Positions 25,255-33,843 of a stretch of DNA of 64,000 nucleotides are shown piece after piece (positions within the stretch are counted from its first letter, which is position 1; the number at the start of each line of letters is the position of its first letter). Source of the DNA: Alistipes sp. (GTDB lineage: Bacteria; Bacteroidota; Bacteroidia; Bacteroidales; Rikenellaceae). The notes under the pieces are model-generated. The model worked only from the letters and a program-made list of their open reading frames with translations, did no database searches and had not been told where the DNA came from. The stretch is taken from assembly GCA_022511345.1 (NCBI GenBank), contig JAFLRR010000003.1, positions 1-64,000 of the forward strand. Direction: 5' to 3'. The translations under genes and the position numbers were made by a program.

Positions 25255-26061
25255 TATTGTTGGGTTGTCGGTTTTGTAGTGGCGCAATATCGCACAAATT
25301 ATGTTACTGTGCAACCCGTTTGTCGTTCCGGACAGACTTTTTTATGCAACAATCGGACTTTTTTGCACCTGACAAGGCATGCGAACGGCTTTATACGGTT
25401 ATGCAAAGCGGTTTTTCATCGAGCTTTGCCGATGTGTGGAAATGGCGATGACAGAATTTTTTTCGTCCGTGGGGTAGTGCTGCAGCTGCAAATACGACCT
25501 GCCGGCCGCCTCTCGGACGTATTACGCATACGTACCGGCATTTTAGGAGTCTGCCGGCTCGAACTGATTTCATGTTGACGGGAAGCTGTTAAATATAGCC
25601 AGAGATATTCGCATAGCTCCGGCCGCCATGCATTCGGTTGCACAACGACGATACCAAGCTCCAAGCTCAGAACCCTGAACCCTGAACCTGAACCTGAACC
25701 TGAACCTGAACCTGAACCTGAACCTGAACCTGAGCCGAAGCCGAAGCCTTGGGTACGCAGAGTCTATTGTTTCGTTTTGTAAGTTTCTCGGCCGAGGATG
25801 ATTCCGTCTTGAATCCGTTGCGTATACCTAATATATAATAAGCAGTAGGATTTGCCTCTTGACTGCATTCGGGATATTCTGCACTATATATTATTTAACA
25901 TAATATAAATATTACATCATTTATCCGTGCCATTTTTTTGAGAGTGCTCCGAATTTTTAACCCCGCGAGAATTCGATGAACGGTTTTGCTCTGTGCCGTT
26001 GTTCACAATATTCGATTCTCGCACAACATCAATTTGCCGAACCATTGCCGTCGGGTTGTCG
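25255..26061. other. Gene-poor spacer with hexanucleotide repeat
   Basis: About 800 bases with no credible coding frame. The short open frames on both strands have no family resemblance and poor composition. The only structured element is the CCTGAA repeat at 25673-25734. The part from about 25830 becomes AT-rich. No tRNA, terminator or promoter with both boxes was identified. Confidence 0.6.
25673..25748. repeat. CCTGAA hexanucleotide tandem repeat
   Basis: Two CCCTGAA heptamers (25673-25686), seven perfect CCTGAA units and one CCTGAG (25687-25734), then two CCGAAG units (25735-25746). In one plus-strand frame it reads Pro-Glu repeats then Pro-Lys, closing at a TAA at 25780, but with no start codon back to a stop near 25576. 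Confidence 0.9.
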
Positions 26062-26577
26062 TCAGAGCTTCGGTGCGAATGTTTCGCATGTCCCGTCGTC
26101 GTACAGAATCACGACGCGGCGAATTGCCGGCGAAGCGCTCATCATGTCTCTTTCCGGAGTCTCTTTTTTGGACGCGGCATTTTCCGACCCCGATGTCGCT
26201 TCCTGCTTGACGCCGGCAAAACCTGACGAGCGAGCGAACAGACCCTCTGCCGGGTTGTTCGATATTGCGTCATCGGAATTATTGACAGCATGCGACGATG
26301 CCGGCTCCGAATCATTGCCCGGCTCAAAATCTCTCTTCGGCAATCCTGAAGGTGTCAGAGATTCGTCGCGCAGCATGGAGCCTTTGTCGAGCAGCAGCCA
26401 GTCCGGGTTGATGTTCGGAAATCGCTGAAGGATTTTTTGAATCAAATCGAATCCCGGTTTGTTGCGTCCGCTTATGATGTGCGATATGGTGGCCGGTTGA
26501 GTTTCGAGCAATTCGGCAAACCGGCTCCGCGTCAGATTTTCTTCGGCTCGGAGCAAATTCTCTAATTTTTCCTTCAT
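26062..26577 (-). CDS. XRE-family helix-turn-helix regulator
   Basis: A 171-residue DNA-binding protein. Residues about 8-60 form an XRE helix-turn-helix (SRFAELLETQPATISHIISG then NKPGFDLIQKIL). The middle is a low-complexity Ser/Glu/Ala linker. The last 20 residues (RRVVILYDDGTCETFAPKL) form a short beta hairpin seen at the end of many Bacteroidota HTH proteins. A probable operator (TTTACAAA-N15-TTTGTAAA) covers its own promoter, suggesting autoregulation. It stands alone in an AT-rich island. Confidence 0.85.
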   Translation of the reverse strand: MKEKLENLLRAEENLTRSRFAELLETQPATISHIISGRNKPGFDLIQKILQRFPNINPDWLLLDKGSMLRDESLTPSGLPKRDFEPGNDSEPASSHAVNNSDDAISNNPAEGLFARSSGFAGVKQEATSGSENAASKKETPERDMMSASPAIRRVVILYDDGTCETFAPKL

Positions 26578-26588
26578 TTCGCGTATTT

Positions 26589-26619
26589 TTTACAAAAATA
26601 TACATTTTTCGTTTGTAAA
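26589..26619. promoter_or_regulatory. Candidate operator: TTTACAAA inverted repeat
   Basis: TTTACAAA (26589-26596) and TTTGTAAA (26612-26619) form a perfect 8+8 bp inverted repeat with a 15-bp centre. It lies over the -7 box and spacer of the XRE gene, 12 bases before the ATG. This is the expected place for a repressor site. Confidence 0.6.
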
Positions 26620-26623
26620 GCAA
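26593..26623 (-). promoter_or_regulatory. Promoter of the XRE regulator
   Basis: On the minus strand: TTG (26623-26621), a 20-bp spacer and TATTTTTG (26600-26593). The ATG is 15 bases downstream. Confidence 0.55.
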
Positions 26624-26901
26624 GAATTTTTAACAATTATAAAATGTTAATAACTTTTAACTTTGTTTACAATTGTTAAGCCATTTATTTTGTTAAATAA
26701 TGATCCAGTGAAACATATCGTGTACAACTTAATATACATTATTTTTAAATATTGATTATTAGTATTTTGCAATATTAGTATAGTGATGTTGCGCGCCTTT
26801 GCCCATGATATCCGCCTCCTTACGCATGTTACTTATCTTATAATGTATATAATAATCGTAAATCGCTGATAATCTGTGTTTATATATTATGATTGTACAG
26901 C

Positions 26902-26941
26902 ATTTTAACCTATGAAAACCAGCCTTGCCGGCTGTTAAAAT
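26902..26941. repeat. Nested hairpin in the AT-rich region
   Basis: ATTTTAAC (26902-26909) pairs with GTTAAAAT (26934-26941), and CAGCC (26920-26924) with GGCTG (26930-26934) inside it. It could belong to a small RNA or be a terminator-like relic. Confidence 0.45.
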
Positions 26942-27182
26942 ACCCGTTTACAAATGTATAGCCATACTCTACCCTGATCGAACTTTTCAACACTGTTTGG
27001 ATATACATTTGTATATATAAATGTAAAAACACGACGCTTTACATGTTAACAAAAATAAAACACCCTACCCCTCAGGTTGATTTTTTGTTGAAAAATTAGT
27101 TTTCGGATTTCTATAGATGCTCGATTTCGGCCTTTGCCTCTCCTCGTAAATATTATGTTAAATTATATATGCTTATAGATGT

Positions 27183-27219
27183 AAAAATGGCGGGATATAT
27201 TATTGATACCCCGCCATTT
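27183..27219 (-). terminator. Rho-independent terminator of the HIT gene unit
   Basis: A 10-bp stem (27185-27194 with 27210-27219, 15-base loop) whose minus-strand reading ends in TTTTT. It lies 20 bases after the HIT stop codon. Confidence 0.75.
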
Positions 27220-27239
27220 ATATATTTGTTAACAATACC

Positions 27240-27626
27240 CTACTGCTGGATTTTTGCCGCTGTTTTTGCGAACTCTTCTGGAGTGAATTTGAGCTTTTCG
27301 CGGCCGAAATCTACGTCTTTTTCGCTGTTCATCGGTATCAGATGGATATGTGCATGCGGTACTTCCATGCCTAAAACGACCACTGCTACCCTCTTGCACT
27401 CTATATTTCTTTTGATTCCGGCTGCAACTCTCTTGGCGAAGAGCATCATGCCGGCCAGCGTGTCGTCGTCAAGGTCGAAAATGTAGTCTGTCTCCTGCTT
27501 CGGAACCACAAGCGTATGACCCTCGTTTAGCGGGTTTATGTCCAGAAATGCGAAATATTTGTCATCCTCCGCTACCTTGTAGCACGGTATTTCGCCGTTG
27601 ATGATGCGTGTGAAAATTGAGGCCAT
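27240..27626 (-). CDS. HIT family nucleotide-binding protein
   Basis: A 128-residue histidine triad protein, acting as hydrolase of nucleoside phosphoramidates or related dinucleotides. The active-site motif VPHAHIHLIP fits H-x-H-x-H; the N-terminus MASIFTRIINGEIPCYKV is typical of bacterial HinT/Hit proteins. ATG 27626 is preferred over TTG 27632. It ends the minus-strand series that includes a membrane protein and the RelA/SpoT gene and precedes a terminator. Confidence 0.93.
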   Translation of the reverse strand: MASIFTRIINGEIPCYKVAEDDKYFAFLDINPLNEGHTLVVPKQETDYIFDLDDDTLAGMMLFAKRVAAGIKRNIECKRVAVVVLGMEVPHAHIHLIPMNSEKDVDFGREKLKFTPEEFAKTAAKIQQ

Positions 27627-27667
27627 ATTCAATGTTTTATCGTTGATGTCTGTCTCTTGATCGGATG

Positions 27668-28159
27668 TTACTCCTCGAATTTAGGCTTGAGAATCTCGGA
27701 GTATATAACCGCTGCGCGCGGGTCGAAATTGGCAGCGTTAATCTCTGCCTCCGACTCCTTTTGCGGCTCGGTCGGTTCTGCTGACTCTATCGAGGCCTTT
27801 GCGCGCATGTCACCGTTGTACATGGCGAATGCCATGGCCTCGGCTTCGTCGGGATTGGCTGCGGTGCCGGTGTCGTACGTAGCATATGTATGCGGCGTGT
27901 AATTCTCTGCCGGTGCGCCTGGCATAACGCGATGCTTGCGCTTGGCTACGGTGCGACGCATCTCTGTCAGAGTTTCTGTTCTGGCGTCGATATCGCCTCC
28001 TGCAGGCATCTGAGGCGCTTGCTTCTCAGTCGCTTCGCTGCGCGGCTTCCTGGACAGCTTGCTTAGCAGCACCGCCGCGATTATTATTATGGTCAGAAGA
28101 TGTTCATAACTGAAATCTTCTGCATTTAACCACTCTATGCTGTCGAATATTCCGCCCAT
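27668..28159 (-). CDS. Single-span membrane protein of unknown function
   Basis: A 163-residue protein with one hydrophobic segment near residues 20-34 (HLLTIIIIAAVLLSKL) and a long charged, disordered-looking tail, probably N-out or N-in with a cytoplasmic tail. It starts 7 bases after the RelA/SpoT stop, so it is co-transcribed with it. No family is recognised. A membrane tether for a neighbouring protein is possible but unsupported. Confidence 0.65.
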   Translation of the reverse strand: MGGIFDSIEWLNAEDFSYEHLLTIIIIAAVLLSKLSRKPRSEATEKQAPQMPAGGDIDARTETLTEMRRTVAKRKHRVMPGAPAENYTPHTYATYDTGTAANPDEAEAMAFAMYNGDMRAKASIESAEPTEPQKESEAEINAANFDPRAAVIYSEILKPKFEE

Positions 28160-28166
28160 GGCCTGC

Positions 28167-30389
28167 TTAGTTGATTTCGCGTTTTACGCTGTCTATACCC
28201 TTTATTTTGCGAATTTTGTCCAGCAGCGCATTCAGACTGTCGGCATCGCTCACATAGACTCCCAGTCGGCCTTCGAATACGCCGTCGTGGCTGTGTATGC
28301 CTATTTCGCGGATATTGGTGCTGAAGTCGCCCGTGACGACCTGTGCCAGGTCGAGCAGCAGACCGATGCGGTCGATTCCGCGCAGCTCGATATTGGCCAG
28401 GAACGACATCTTTTTGTGCTGCGACCACTTGATTTCGTCCTTTATTATGTTTTTGCCGAACTGCGCCGCTAAGCGGTTCAGCTCGTTGCAGCTCGCCTTG
28501 TGGACGATGATTTTGCCTGTGGCGGCGTCGCGGAATCCCACGACGCTGTCGCCTGGTATGGGGTTGCAACAGTCCGCTATGACGAACTCGGGTTCCGATT
28601 CGCTGTGACGCACCGCGGGCGTCTCTTCGCTGTCGGAGGTCTGGGCTGTTTCGTCGTCCGCCTCGCGCTCCTTGATGAAGAGAGTCCAGAACTTGAGAAT
28701 CTTGTTCTTGGAGTTCGATTTGATGATTTTCTCGAGGTCGTGCAGGTTGATTATGCCTGCGCCTATTTTGCTGTAAAGCTCATCTTTGCTGCGGCATTCA
28801 TAGGCCGGCATTATCTTTCGCAATATCCTGCCGCTAAGGTTGTTGATGTTAAACTCCTTAAGTCTTTGTTCAAGCATTGCCATGCCTCGCTCGATATTGT
28901 TCTGCTGCTCGCGCTTGAGGAAAGCCTGTATTGCCTGACGTGCCTTTGCTGTGGTGACGGCCTCGAGCCATTCGGCTTTCGGCCGGGCCGTGTCGGATGT
29001 GATTATTTCGATCTGGTCGCCGCTGTGAAGTTCCGTAGTTACGGATGCTATTTTGTGGTTTATCTTGGCGCCTATCGCTCCGTTGCCCACCTTGGTGTGG
29101 ATGTCGTATGCAAAATCCAACGCTGTTGCGCCGTTGGGTAACTTGCGAGACTCGCCTTTTGGGGTAAATACCACTATTTCGGATATATACAGCGATAACT
29201 TAAAGTTGTCGAGGAAGTCTATTGCGTTCTCTGTCGGCGAGTTCAGCGCCGTGCGAATCTTCTTCAACCACTTGTCGAACTCATCCTCGTTCTGCGATAT
29301 GGTAGCCTTCTTGTATTTCCAGTGTGCGGCAAATCCCCTCTCGGCTATATCCTCCATCCGCTGCGTGCGAATCTGTACCTCGACCCACACTCCGTCCGGT
29401 CCCATCACGGTCGAGTGAAGAGCTTCGTAGCCGTTGTCCTTGGGGATGCTTATCCAGTCGCGCAGACGGTCGGGCTTGGGTGTGTAGATGTCGGTAATCG
29501 ACGAATATATCTGCCAACACTGCGTCTTTTCGGGCGGGAACGGCAGCGCCTGGAATACTATTCTGATGGCGAACAGGTCGTAGATCTCCTCGAATGGAAT
29601 CTGCTTGCGCTGCATCTTCGACCATATCGAATAGACGCTCTTCACTCGGCCCGATATCTCGAACTGTATTCCGTCCCGCTTCAGGGCTTCGATAATCGGA
29701 GCGTTGAAGCGATTGATGAAATCCTGGCGTTCTATTTCGGTCTCGTTGAGCTTCTGTGTAATCTCGGCGTACTGCTGCGGGAATCTGTACTTCATGCACA
29801 GGTCCTCCAATTCGCTCTTGATGGCGTATAATCCGAGGCGGTACGCCAGCGGCGCGAACAGATAGATGGTCTCGCCCGTAATCTTTATCTGCTTGTGCAG
29901 AGGCATGGCGCCCAACGTGCGCATGTTGTGCAGGCGGTCGGCTATCTTGATTAGTATCACCCGAACATCGTCCGAGAGCGTCAGCAGCACCTTGCGGAAA
30001 TATTCGGCCTGCTGCGACGTGTCGCTTTTGAACACTCCCGACATCTTGGTCAGGCCGTCGACCATCGAAGCTATCTTGGGGCCGAACAGCTGCTCCATAT
30101 CCTCGACCGTGTAGTCCGTATCTTCGACAACGTCGTGCAGCAGGGCTGCCACTACCGATTTTACCCCCAGACCTATCTCGTCGACCACGATCTTGGCCAC
30201 AGCTATCGGGTGGAGCATGTAGGGCTCTCCCGAGCGGCGTCTGACACCGGCATGGGCCTCCTTGGCGAGGAAGAACGCACGGTTTATGAACTCGCGGTCG
30301 GCCTCGCTCCTGCAAATCTTTTCGCAGGAGCGCATCAAATCGTCGCGATGCTTCCGTATCAGTATCTCATCCTCTTCGGTGTAGCCCAT
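28167..30389 (-). CDS. Bifunctional (p)ppGpp synthetase/hydrolase (RelA/SpoT)
   Basis: A 740-residue long RSH protein controlling the stringent response. Domains in order are an HD hydrolase (HDVVEDTDY near residue 85, and DRLHNMRT), a synthetase (RDWISIPKDNGYEALHS), a TGS domain (VFTPKGESRKLPNGATALDFA, cited as VVFTPKGE), a helical region, and a C-terminal ACT domain (about 665-740). Intact HD residues indicate hydrolase activity, so it is a Rel/SpoT type. It follows recA by 15 bases. Confidence 0.95.
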   Translation of the reverse strand: MGYTEEDEILIRKHRDDLMRSCEKICRSEADREFINRAFFLAKEAHAGVRRRSGEPYMLHPIAVAKIVVDEIGLGVKSVVAALLHDVVEDTDYTVEDMEQLFGPKIASMVDGLTKMSGVFKSDTSQQAEYFRKVLLTLSDDVRVILIKIADRLHNMRTLGAMPLHKQIKITGETIYLFAPLAYRLGLYAIKSELEDLCMKYRFPQQYAEITQKLNETEIERQDFINRFNAPIIEALKRDGIQFEISGRVKSVYSIWSKMQRKQIPFEEIYDLFAIRIVFQALPFPPEKTQCWQIYSSITDIYTPKPDRLRDWISIPKDNGYEALHSTVMGPDGVWVEVQIRTQRMEDIAERGFAAHWKYKKATISQNEDEFDKWLKKIRTALNSPTENAIDFLDNFKLSLYISEIVVFTPKGESRKLPNGATALDFAYDIHTKVGNGAIGAKINHKIASVTTELHSGDQIEIITSDTARPKAEWLEAVTTAKARQAIQAFLKREQQNNIERGMAMLEQRLKEFNINNLSGRILRKIMPAYECRSKDELYSKIGAGIINLHDLEKIIKSNSKNKILKFWTLFIKEREADDETAQTSDSEETPAVRHSESEPEFVIADCCNPIPGDSVVGFRDAATGKIIVHKASCNELNRLAAQFGKNIIKDEIKWSQHKKMSFLANIELRGIDRIGLLLDLAQVVTGDFSTNIREIGIHSHDGVFEGRLGVYVSDADSLNALLDKIRKIKGIDSVKREIN

Positions 30390-30404
30390 GGCTGTGAGTT
30401 TTTA

Positions 30405-31412
30405 TTACTCGTTCTTCATCGCTTCGCGGACCTTCGCTTCGATTTCGTCGCGCAGGGCCTCGTCATTGAGAAGCAAATCCCTTACGGCGTCGCGTCCCTG
30501 GCCGATTTTGCGCTCTCCGTAGGAGAACCACGAACCCGACTTCTTGATTATGCCGTAGTCCACGCCGAGGTCTATTATCTCGCCTATTTTCGAGATTCCC
30601 TCGCCGAACATGATGTCGAACTCGGCCTTCTTGAACGGGGGCGCCACCTTGTTCTTTACGACCTTCACGCGCGTGCGTGTTCCGAGCTGCTCCTCGCCAT
30701 CCTTGATGACCGACACACGGCGGATGTCTATGCGCACGCTGGCGTAGAACTTCAGCGCGTTGCCGCCGGTGGTTGTCTCGGGGTTGCCGTAAACTACGCC
30801 TATCTTGTCGCGCAGCTGGTTGATGAATATGCAGACAGTCTTGGTCTTCGATATGCTGGCCGTAAGCTTGCGCAGCGCCTGCGACATGAGACGCGCCTGC
30901 AGACCCATCTTCGAGTCGCCCATCTCGCCTTCGATTTCGGCTTTGGGCGTGAGCGCTGCCACCGAGTCGATGACGATGATGTCTATTGCGCTCGAGCGAA
31001 TCAGCGAGTCAGCTATCTCGAGAGCCTGCTCGCCGTTGTCGGGCTGCGAAATGAGCAGGTTGTCGACATCTACTCCCAGCTTCTGGGCGTAGTAGCTGTC
31101 GAAGGCATGCTCGGCGTCGATGAAGGCAGCTATGCCGCCGGCCTTCTGAGCCTCGGCTATGGCGTGAATCGCCAGCGTGGTTTTACCCGACGATTCGGGT
31201 CCGTAAATCTCTATTACGCGACCCTTGGGGTATCCACCCACGCCGAGAGCCATGTCGAGCGTTATCGAGCCCGTGGGAATCACTGGCACGTCGGTCACTT
31301 CGGCGCTGCTCATGCGCATGATCGAGCCTTTGCCGAAATCCTTCTCTATCTTCTCCATTACGGCGGACAGCACCTTCAGCTTGTCCGCATTAGCCTGTAC
31401 TTTTTCTGCCAT
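30405..31412 (-). CDS. recA: Recombinase RecA
   Basis: A 335-residue recombinase for homologous recombination and the SOS response. Walker [12 protein letters not shown], Walker B region [11 protein letters not shown], and the DNA-binding loops ([20 protein letters not shown], shortened) are intact; length is typical. It lies 22 bases downstream of bcp and 15 bases upstream of the RelA/SpoT gene, so repair and stringent response may share a transcript. No LexA-like box was seen in the short upstream gap. Confidence 0.97.
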   Translation of the reverse strand: MAEKVQANADKLKVLSAVMEKIEKDFGKGSIMRMSSAEVTDVPVIPTGSITLDMALGVGGYPKGRVIEIYGPESSGKTTLAIHAIAEAQKAGGIAAFIDAEHAFDSYYAQKLGVDVDNLLISQPDNGEQALEIADSLIRSSAIDIIVIDSVAALTPKAEIEGEMGDSKMGLQARLMSQALRKLTASISKTKTVCIFINQLRDKIGVVYGNPETTTGGNALKFYASVRIDIRRVSVIKDGEEQLGTRTRVKVVKNKVAPPFKKAEFDIMFGEGISKIGEIIDLGVDYGIIKKSGSWFSYGERKIGQGRDAVRDLLLNDEALRDEIEAKVREAMKNE

Positions 31413-31434
31413 ATCTGTTTCGTTTTTTGTTCTT

Positions 31435-31905
31435 CTATCCGTTTGCGTCGAGCGTGTCGATAATCTGCTGATAGTGGTTTTTGGTGTCCACCTTGTCGAA
31501 TACGTGGGTTATTCTGCCGTCGGGGCCTATCAGAAACGTGGTCCGCAGCACACCCATGTACTTGCGCCCGTACATCGACTTCTCGGCCCACACTCCGAAT
31601 GCCTCGCAGAGCGAGTGGTCGGTGTCGGCCAGCAGAGTGAAGCCGAGTTCGTGCTTGTTGCAGAAATTCTCGTGCGACTTCACGCTGTCGGGGCTTACTC
31701 CCACTATCCTGTAGCCGCGCGCTTTCAGCGCCTCACGTCCGTCGCGCAGGCTCTTGGCCTCGAGCGTGCATCCCGAAGTGTTGTCCTTGGGATAGAAATA
31801 GAGCACAGTCAAGCCTCCTTCTATCTCCTTTGACGAGAACTCGCGGCCCTCCTGCGTCGTGGAGGTGAATGCGGGTATCATATCCCCTACCTTGGGTTTT
31901 GCCAT
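31435..31905 (-). CDS. bcp: Thiol peroxidase, Bcp/PrxQ-type peroxiredoxin
   Basis: A 156-residue thioredoxin-fold peroxidase reducing H2O2 and organic peroxides. The peroxidatic Cys is in the segment [12 protein letters not shown]. The usual resolving Cys five residues later (GCTxEAC) is replaced by Lys here; other Cys lie in FCNKH and SLCEAF, so resolution may use a different partner or an external thiol. It leads the bcp-recA-relA/spoT run and has its own promoter. Confidence 0.92.
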   Translation of the reverse strand: MAKPKVGDMIPAFTSTTQEGREFSSKEIEGGLTVLYFYPKDNTSGCTLEAKSLRDGREALKARGYRIVGVSPDSVKSHENFCNKHELGFTLLADTDHSLCEAFGVWAEKSMYGRKYMGVLRTTFLIGPDGRITHVFDKVDTKNHYQQIIDTLDANG

Positions 31906-31934
31906 AGTCTGAAAATTAGCGTTCGTTCGACACT

Positions 31935-31965
31935 CAAAGTTAGTGCTTTTTCACCGAAAATACAA
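31935..31965 (-). promoter_or_regulatory. Promoter of bcp
   Basis: On the minus strand: TTG (31965-31963), a 20-bp spacer and TAACTTTG (31942-31935), 30 bases before the start codon. Confidence 0.6.
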
Positions 31966-32003
31966 CACCGCACGCGCGAATGTTTCATTACTGTCGGTTA
32001 TGC

Positions 32004-32030
32004 GAAAAACGGGCCGCCCTGGCGACCCGT
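32004..32030 (-). terminator. Terminator of dnaA
   Basis: A 10-bp stem with one G-U pair (32009-32018 with 32021-32030) followed on the minus strand by TTTTT. It lies 53 bases after the dnaA stop. Confidence 0.6.
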
Positions 32031-32082
32031 AATCTTCTGCGGCGTGCGGCCTTGCAGCTGTCTGCGGCCGGCGCCGGTCAAG

Positions 32083-33492
32083 CTATTTACCCAGCAGCAC
32101 CTTCTCTATGTCCTCGACCTGCGCGCGGAACGATTTGTCGGTGTCTATCATGTTCTGCACCGTCTTGCACGAGTGCAGCACCGTGGCGTGGTTGCGGCCG
32201 CCTATGGCCGAGCCGATTTGCGTGAGCGGGGCCTTGGTGTGGCGCTTGGCAAGGAACATCGCTATCTGCCGTGCCTGAGCTATCTCTCGGGTGCGCTCGG
32301 TCGAGTTGAATCTGTCGAGCGGTATACTCAGGTTGCCGCACACGGTGTCGATAATCGACTCGAGGGTTATCTCCTTGCGGCACATCTGCACATAAACCTT
32401 CAGCACCTCCTTGGCCAGCGAGACGGTGATTCTGCGTCCGAGGAACGAAGCGTTTGCCGCCAGCGACGATATCGCGCCCTCGATTTCGCGCACGTTGGCC
32501 GAGATATTCTCCGCCAGGTATGCAGCCACCTCCTCGGGAATCTCAACGCCCGACTTCTCGCACTTGGCGCGTATGATTCGCAGCTTGGTCTGGTAGTCTG
32601 GCAGCTGCAACGATGCAGCCATACCCCACTTGAAGCGCGTCAGCAGTCTCTGCTCGATGTCTTTAAGCTCTACGGGCGGCTTGTCCGAGGTGAGCACTAT
32701 CTGCTTGCCCAAAAGCTGCAGGTGGTTGAATATGTTGAAAAACGCGGTCTGCGTTCCGGGTTTTCCGGACAGCTCCTGTATGTCGTCGATTATCAACAGG
32801 TCTATCATCTGATAGAAGTGTATGAAATCGGGGAGTTCTCCGTTCTTGTTGGCTATCTGGTACTGCGCCTGGAACTTGTTCGTCGAGACGTAGAGTACCT
32901 GCAACTCGGGGTGGCGCTGTCTGACCTCGTGTCCTATGGCCTGCACTATGTGGGTCTTGCCCAGGCCCGAGTCGCCATATATATATAACGGGTTGAACGG
33001 CGTGTTTCCGGGATTCACGGCTACCGACATTCCGGCCGACCTTGCCAGACGGTTGCAGTCGCCCTCGATGAATGTCGAGAAAGTGTAGCCGGGGTTGAGT
33101 CGCGGGTCGATAATCATCTTGCGCATGCCCGGAATTACGTAAGGATTGTATATCTTTGCGGTATCCGTTCCGGTCACGTGGCGCGAGATGTCGGTCATGT
33201 CGGTCTCGACCGATACGGTTGAAACCTGTTCGTCGGGTATTCTGACGGCGTAGCAGAGCTTGGTCTTCGGGCCGTACATCATCAGAATCACGGGCTTGAG
33301 AATCTGCATGTAGCAGTTGTCGATGCGTGTTGCGTACGAACGGTTGGGCACGCGCAGACTGAGCGTGGTGCCGTCGAAAACGGGCTCAATGGGGCTGAAC
33401 CATTTGGCGAACTCCTCCTCGCTGATTCTCGGTTTGATTCTTGCGAGGCAGTTCTCCCATGTTTCGCCGTATGTATGCGTTGTCGTCAGCAT
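32083..33492 (-). CDS. dnaA: Chromosomal replication initiator DnaA
   Basis: A 469-residue AAA+ initiator. It has an N-terminal oligomerisation domain (residues 1-90), Walker A GDSGLGKTH, Walker B LLIIDDIQ, and the C-terminal DNA-binding helix-turn-helix signature GGRNHATVLH. Length is normal. The gene is not next to dnaN, gyrB or recF, and no DnaA-box cluster was recognised nearby, so the origin is probably elsewhere. Confidence 0.96.
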   Translation of the reverse strand: MLTTTHTYGETWENCLARIKPRISEEEFAKWFSPIEPVFDGTTLSLRVPNRSYATRIDNCYMQILKPVILMMYGPKTKLCYAVRIPDEQVSTVSVETDMTDISRHVTGTDTAKIYNPYVIPGMRKMIIDPRLNPGYTFSTFIEGDCNRLARSAGMSVAVNPGNTPFNPLYIYGDSGLGKTHIVQAIGHEVRQRHPELQVLYVSTNKFQAQYQIANKNGELPDFIHFYQMIDLLIIDDIQELSGKPGTQTAFFNIFNHLQLLGKQIVLTSDKPPVELKDIEQRLLTRFKWGMAASLQLPDYQTKLRIIRAKCEKSGVEIPEEVAAYLAENISANVREIEGAISSLAANASFLGRRITVSLAKEVLKVYVQMCRKEITLESIIDTVCGNLSIPLDRFNSTERTREIAQARQIAMFLAKRHTKAPLTQIGSAIGGRNHATVLHSCKTVQNMIDTDKSFRAQVEDIEKVLLGK

Positions 33493-33584
33493 TGTTTGCT
33501 CTGTAGCGTGTGCGGTGTTTCAACTCTTGTTGTCAGGCTGTCTCTCTCGGGCCGGCGCTCTCCGTTTCGGGATTCGACGTCACA

Positions 33585-33610
33585 CCCCGGGGTCTTGCGA
33601 ACGCCCGGGG
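33585..33610. repeat. GC-rich inverted repeat in the dnaA leader
   Basis: CCCCGGG (33585-33591) pairs with CCCGGGG (33604-33610) across a 12-base loop, about 95 bases before the dnaA start. Each arm is itself nearly palindromic. Confidence 0.6.
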
Positions 33611-33755
33611 CCGGCCTGCGGAGTGGTTCTCCTTTTGACACGGCAAAGTTGTAAATAAATTTGCGAAAATAAATTCCCGAAACGGTTGCAATTTCAGTTT
33701 TATTTTATATAGAGCATAAAGGCTTTTCGCGGGGCTCTGTTTTAACTCGCTGATA

Positions 33756-33786
33756 TTGAATAATTGTAAAAAAAAGTGTATATTTG
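33756..33786 (+). promoter_or_regulatory. Promoter of the phosphohexomutase gene
   Basis: TTG (33756-33758), a 20-bp spacer and TATATTTG (33779-33786), with a 57-base leader to the ATG. Confidence 0.7.
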
Positions 33787-33843
33787 CATATAAATTTTTA
33801 GATAGCTGAATTTACAGAACTATAACTAAAACTAATAACTGCT

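Larger units (their letters stand above)
26578..27239. other. AT-rich non-coding region
   Basis: About 660 bases with strikingly low GC and no coding frame. It holds the regulator's promoter and operator, further TTTACA/TGTAAA copies (26666, 26947, 27022, 27038), a hairpin at 26902-26941 and the terminator of the HIT gene unit (27183-27219). I looked for DnaA boxes (TTATCCACA-like) and found none convincing. Confidence 0.6.
33493..33843. other. Intergenic region between divergent dnaA and pgm
   Basis: 351 bases. The dnaA side has a GC-rich double palindrome (33585-33610). The pgm side is AT-rich and carries a clear promoter. The dnaA promoter was not firmly located; CAACTTTG on the minus strand near 33644-33651 is the best -7 candidate. 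Confidence 0.5.

Noticed and set aside
25096..25578. A 160-residue Cys-rich open frame on the plus strand
   Set aside because: Partly opposite the acidic orphan gene, without promoter or recognisable fold; probably chance.
25673..25748. CRISPR-like array
   Set aside because: Units are 6 bases with no spacers; it is a simple microsatellite.
26578..27239. Replication origin in the AT-rich spacer
   Set aside because: No DnaA-box cluster could be found and dnaA is 5 kb away; AT-richness alone is insufficient.
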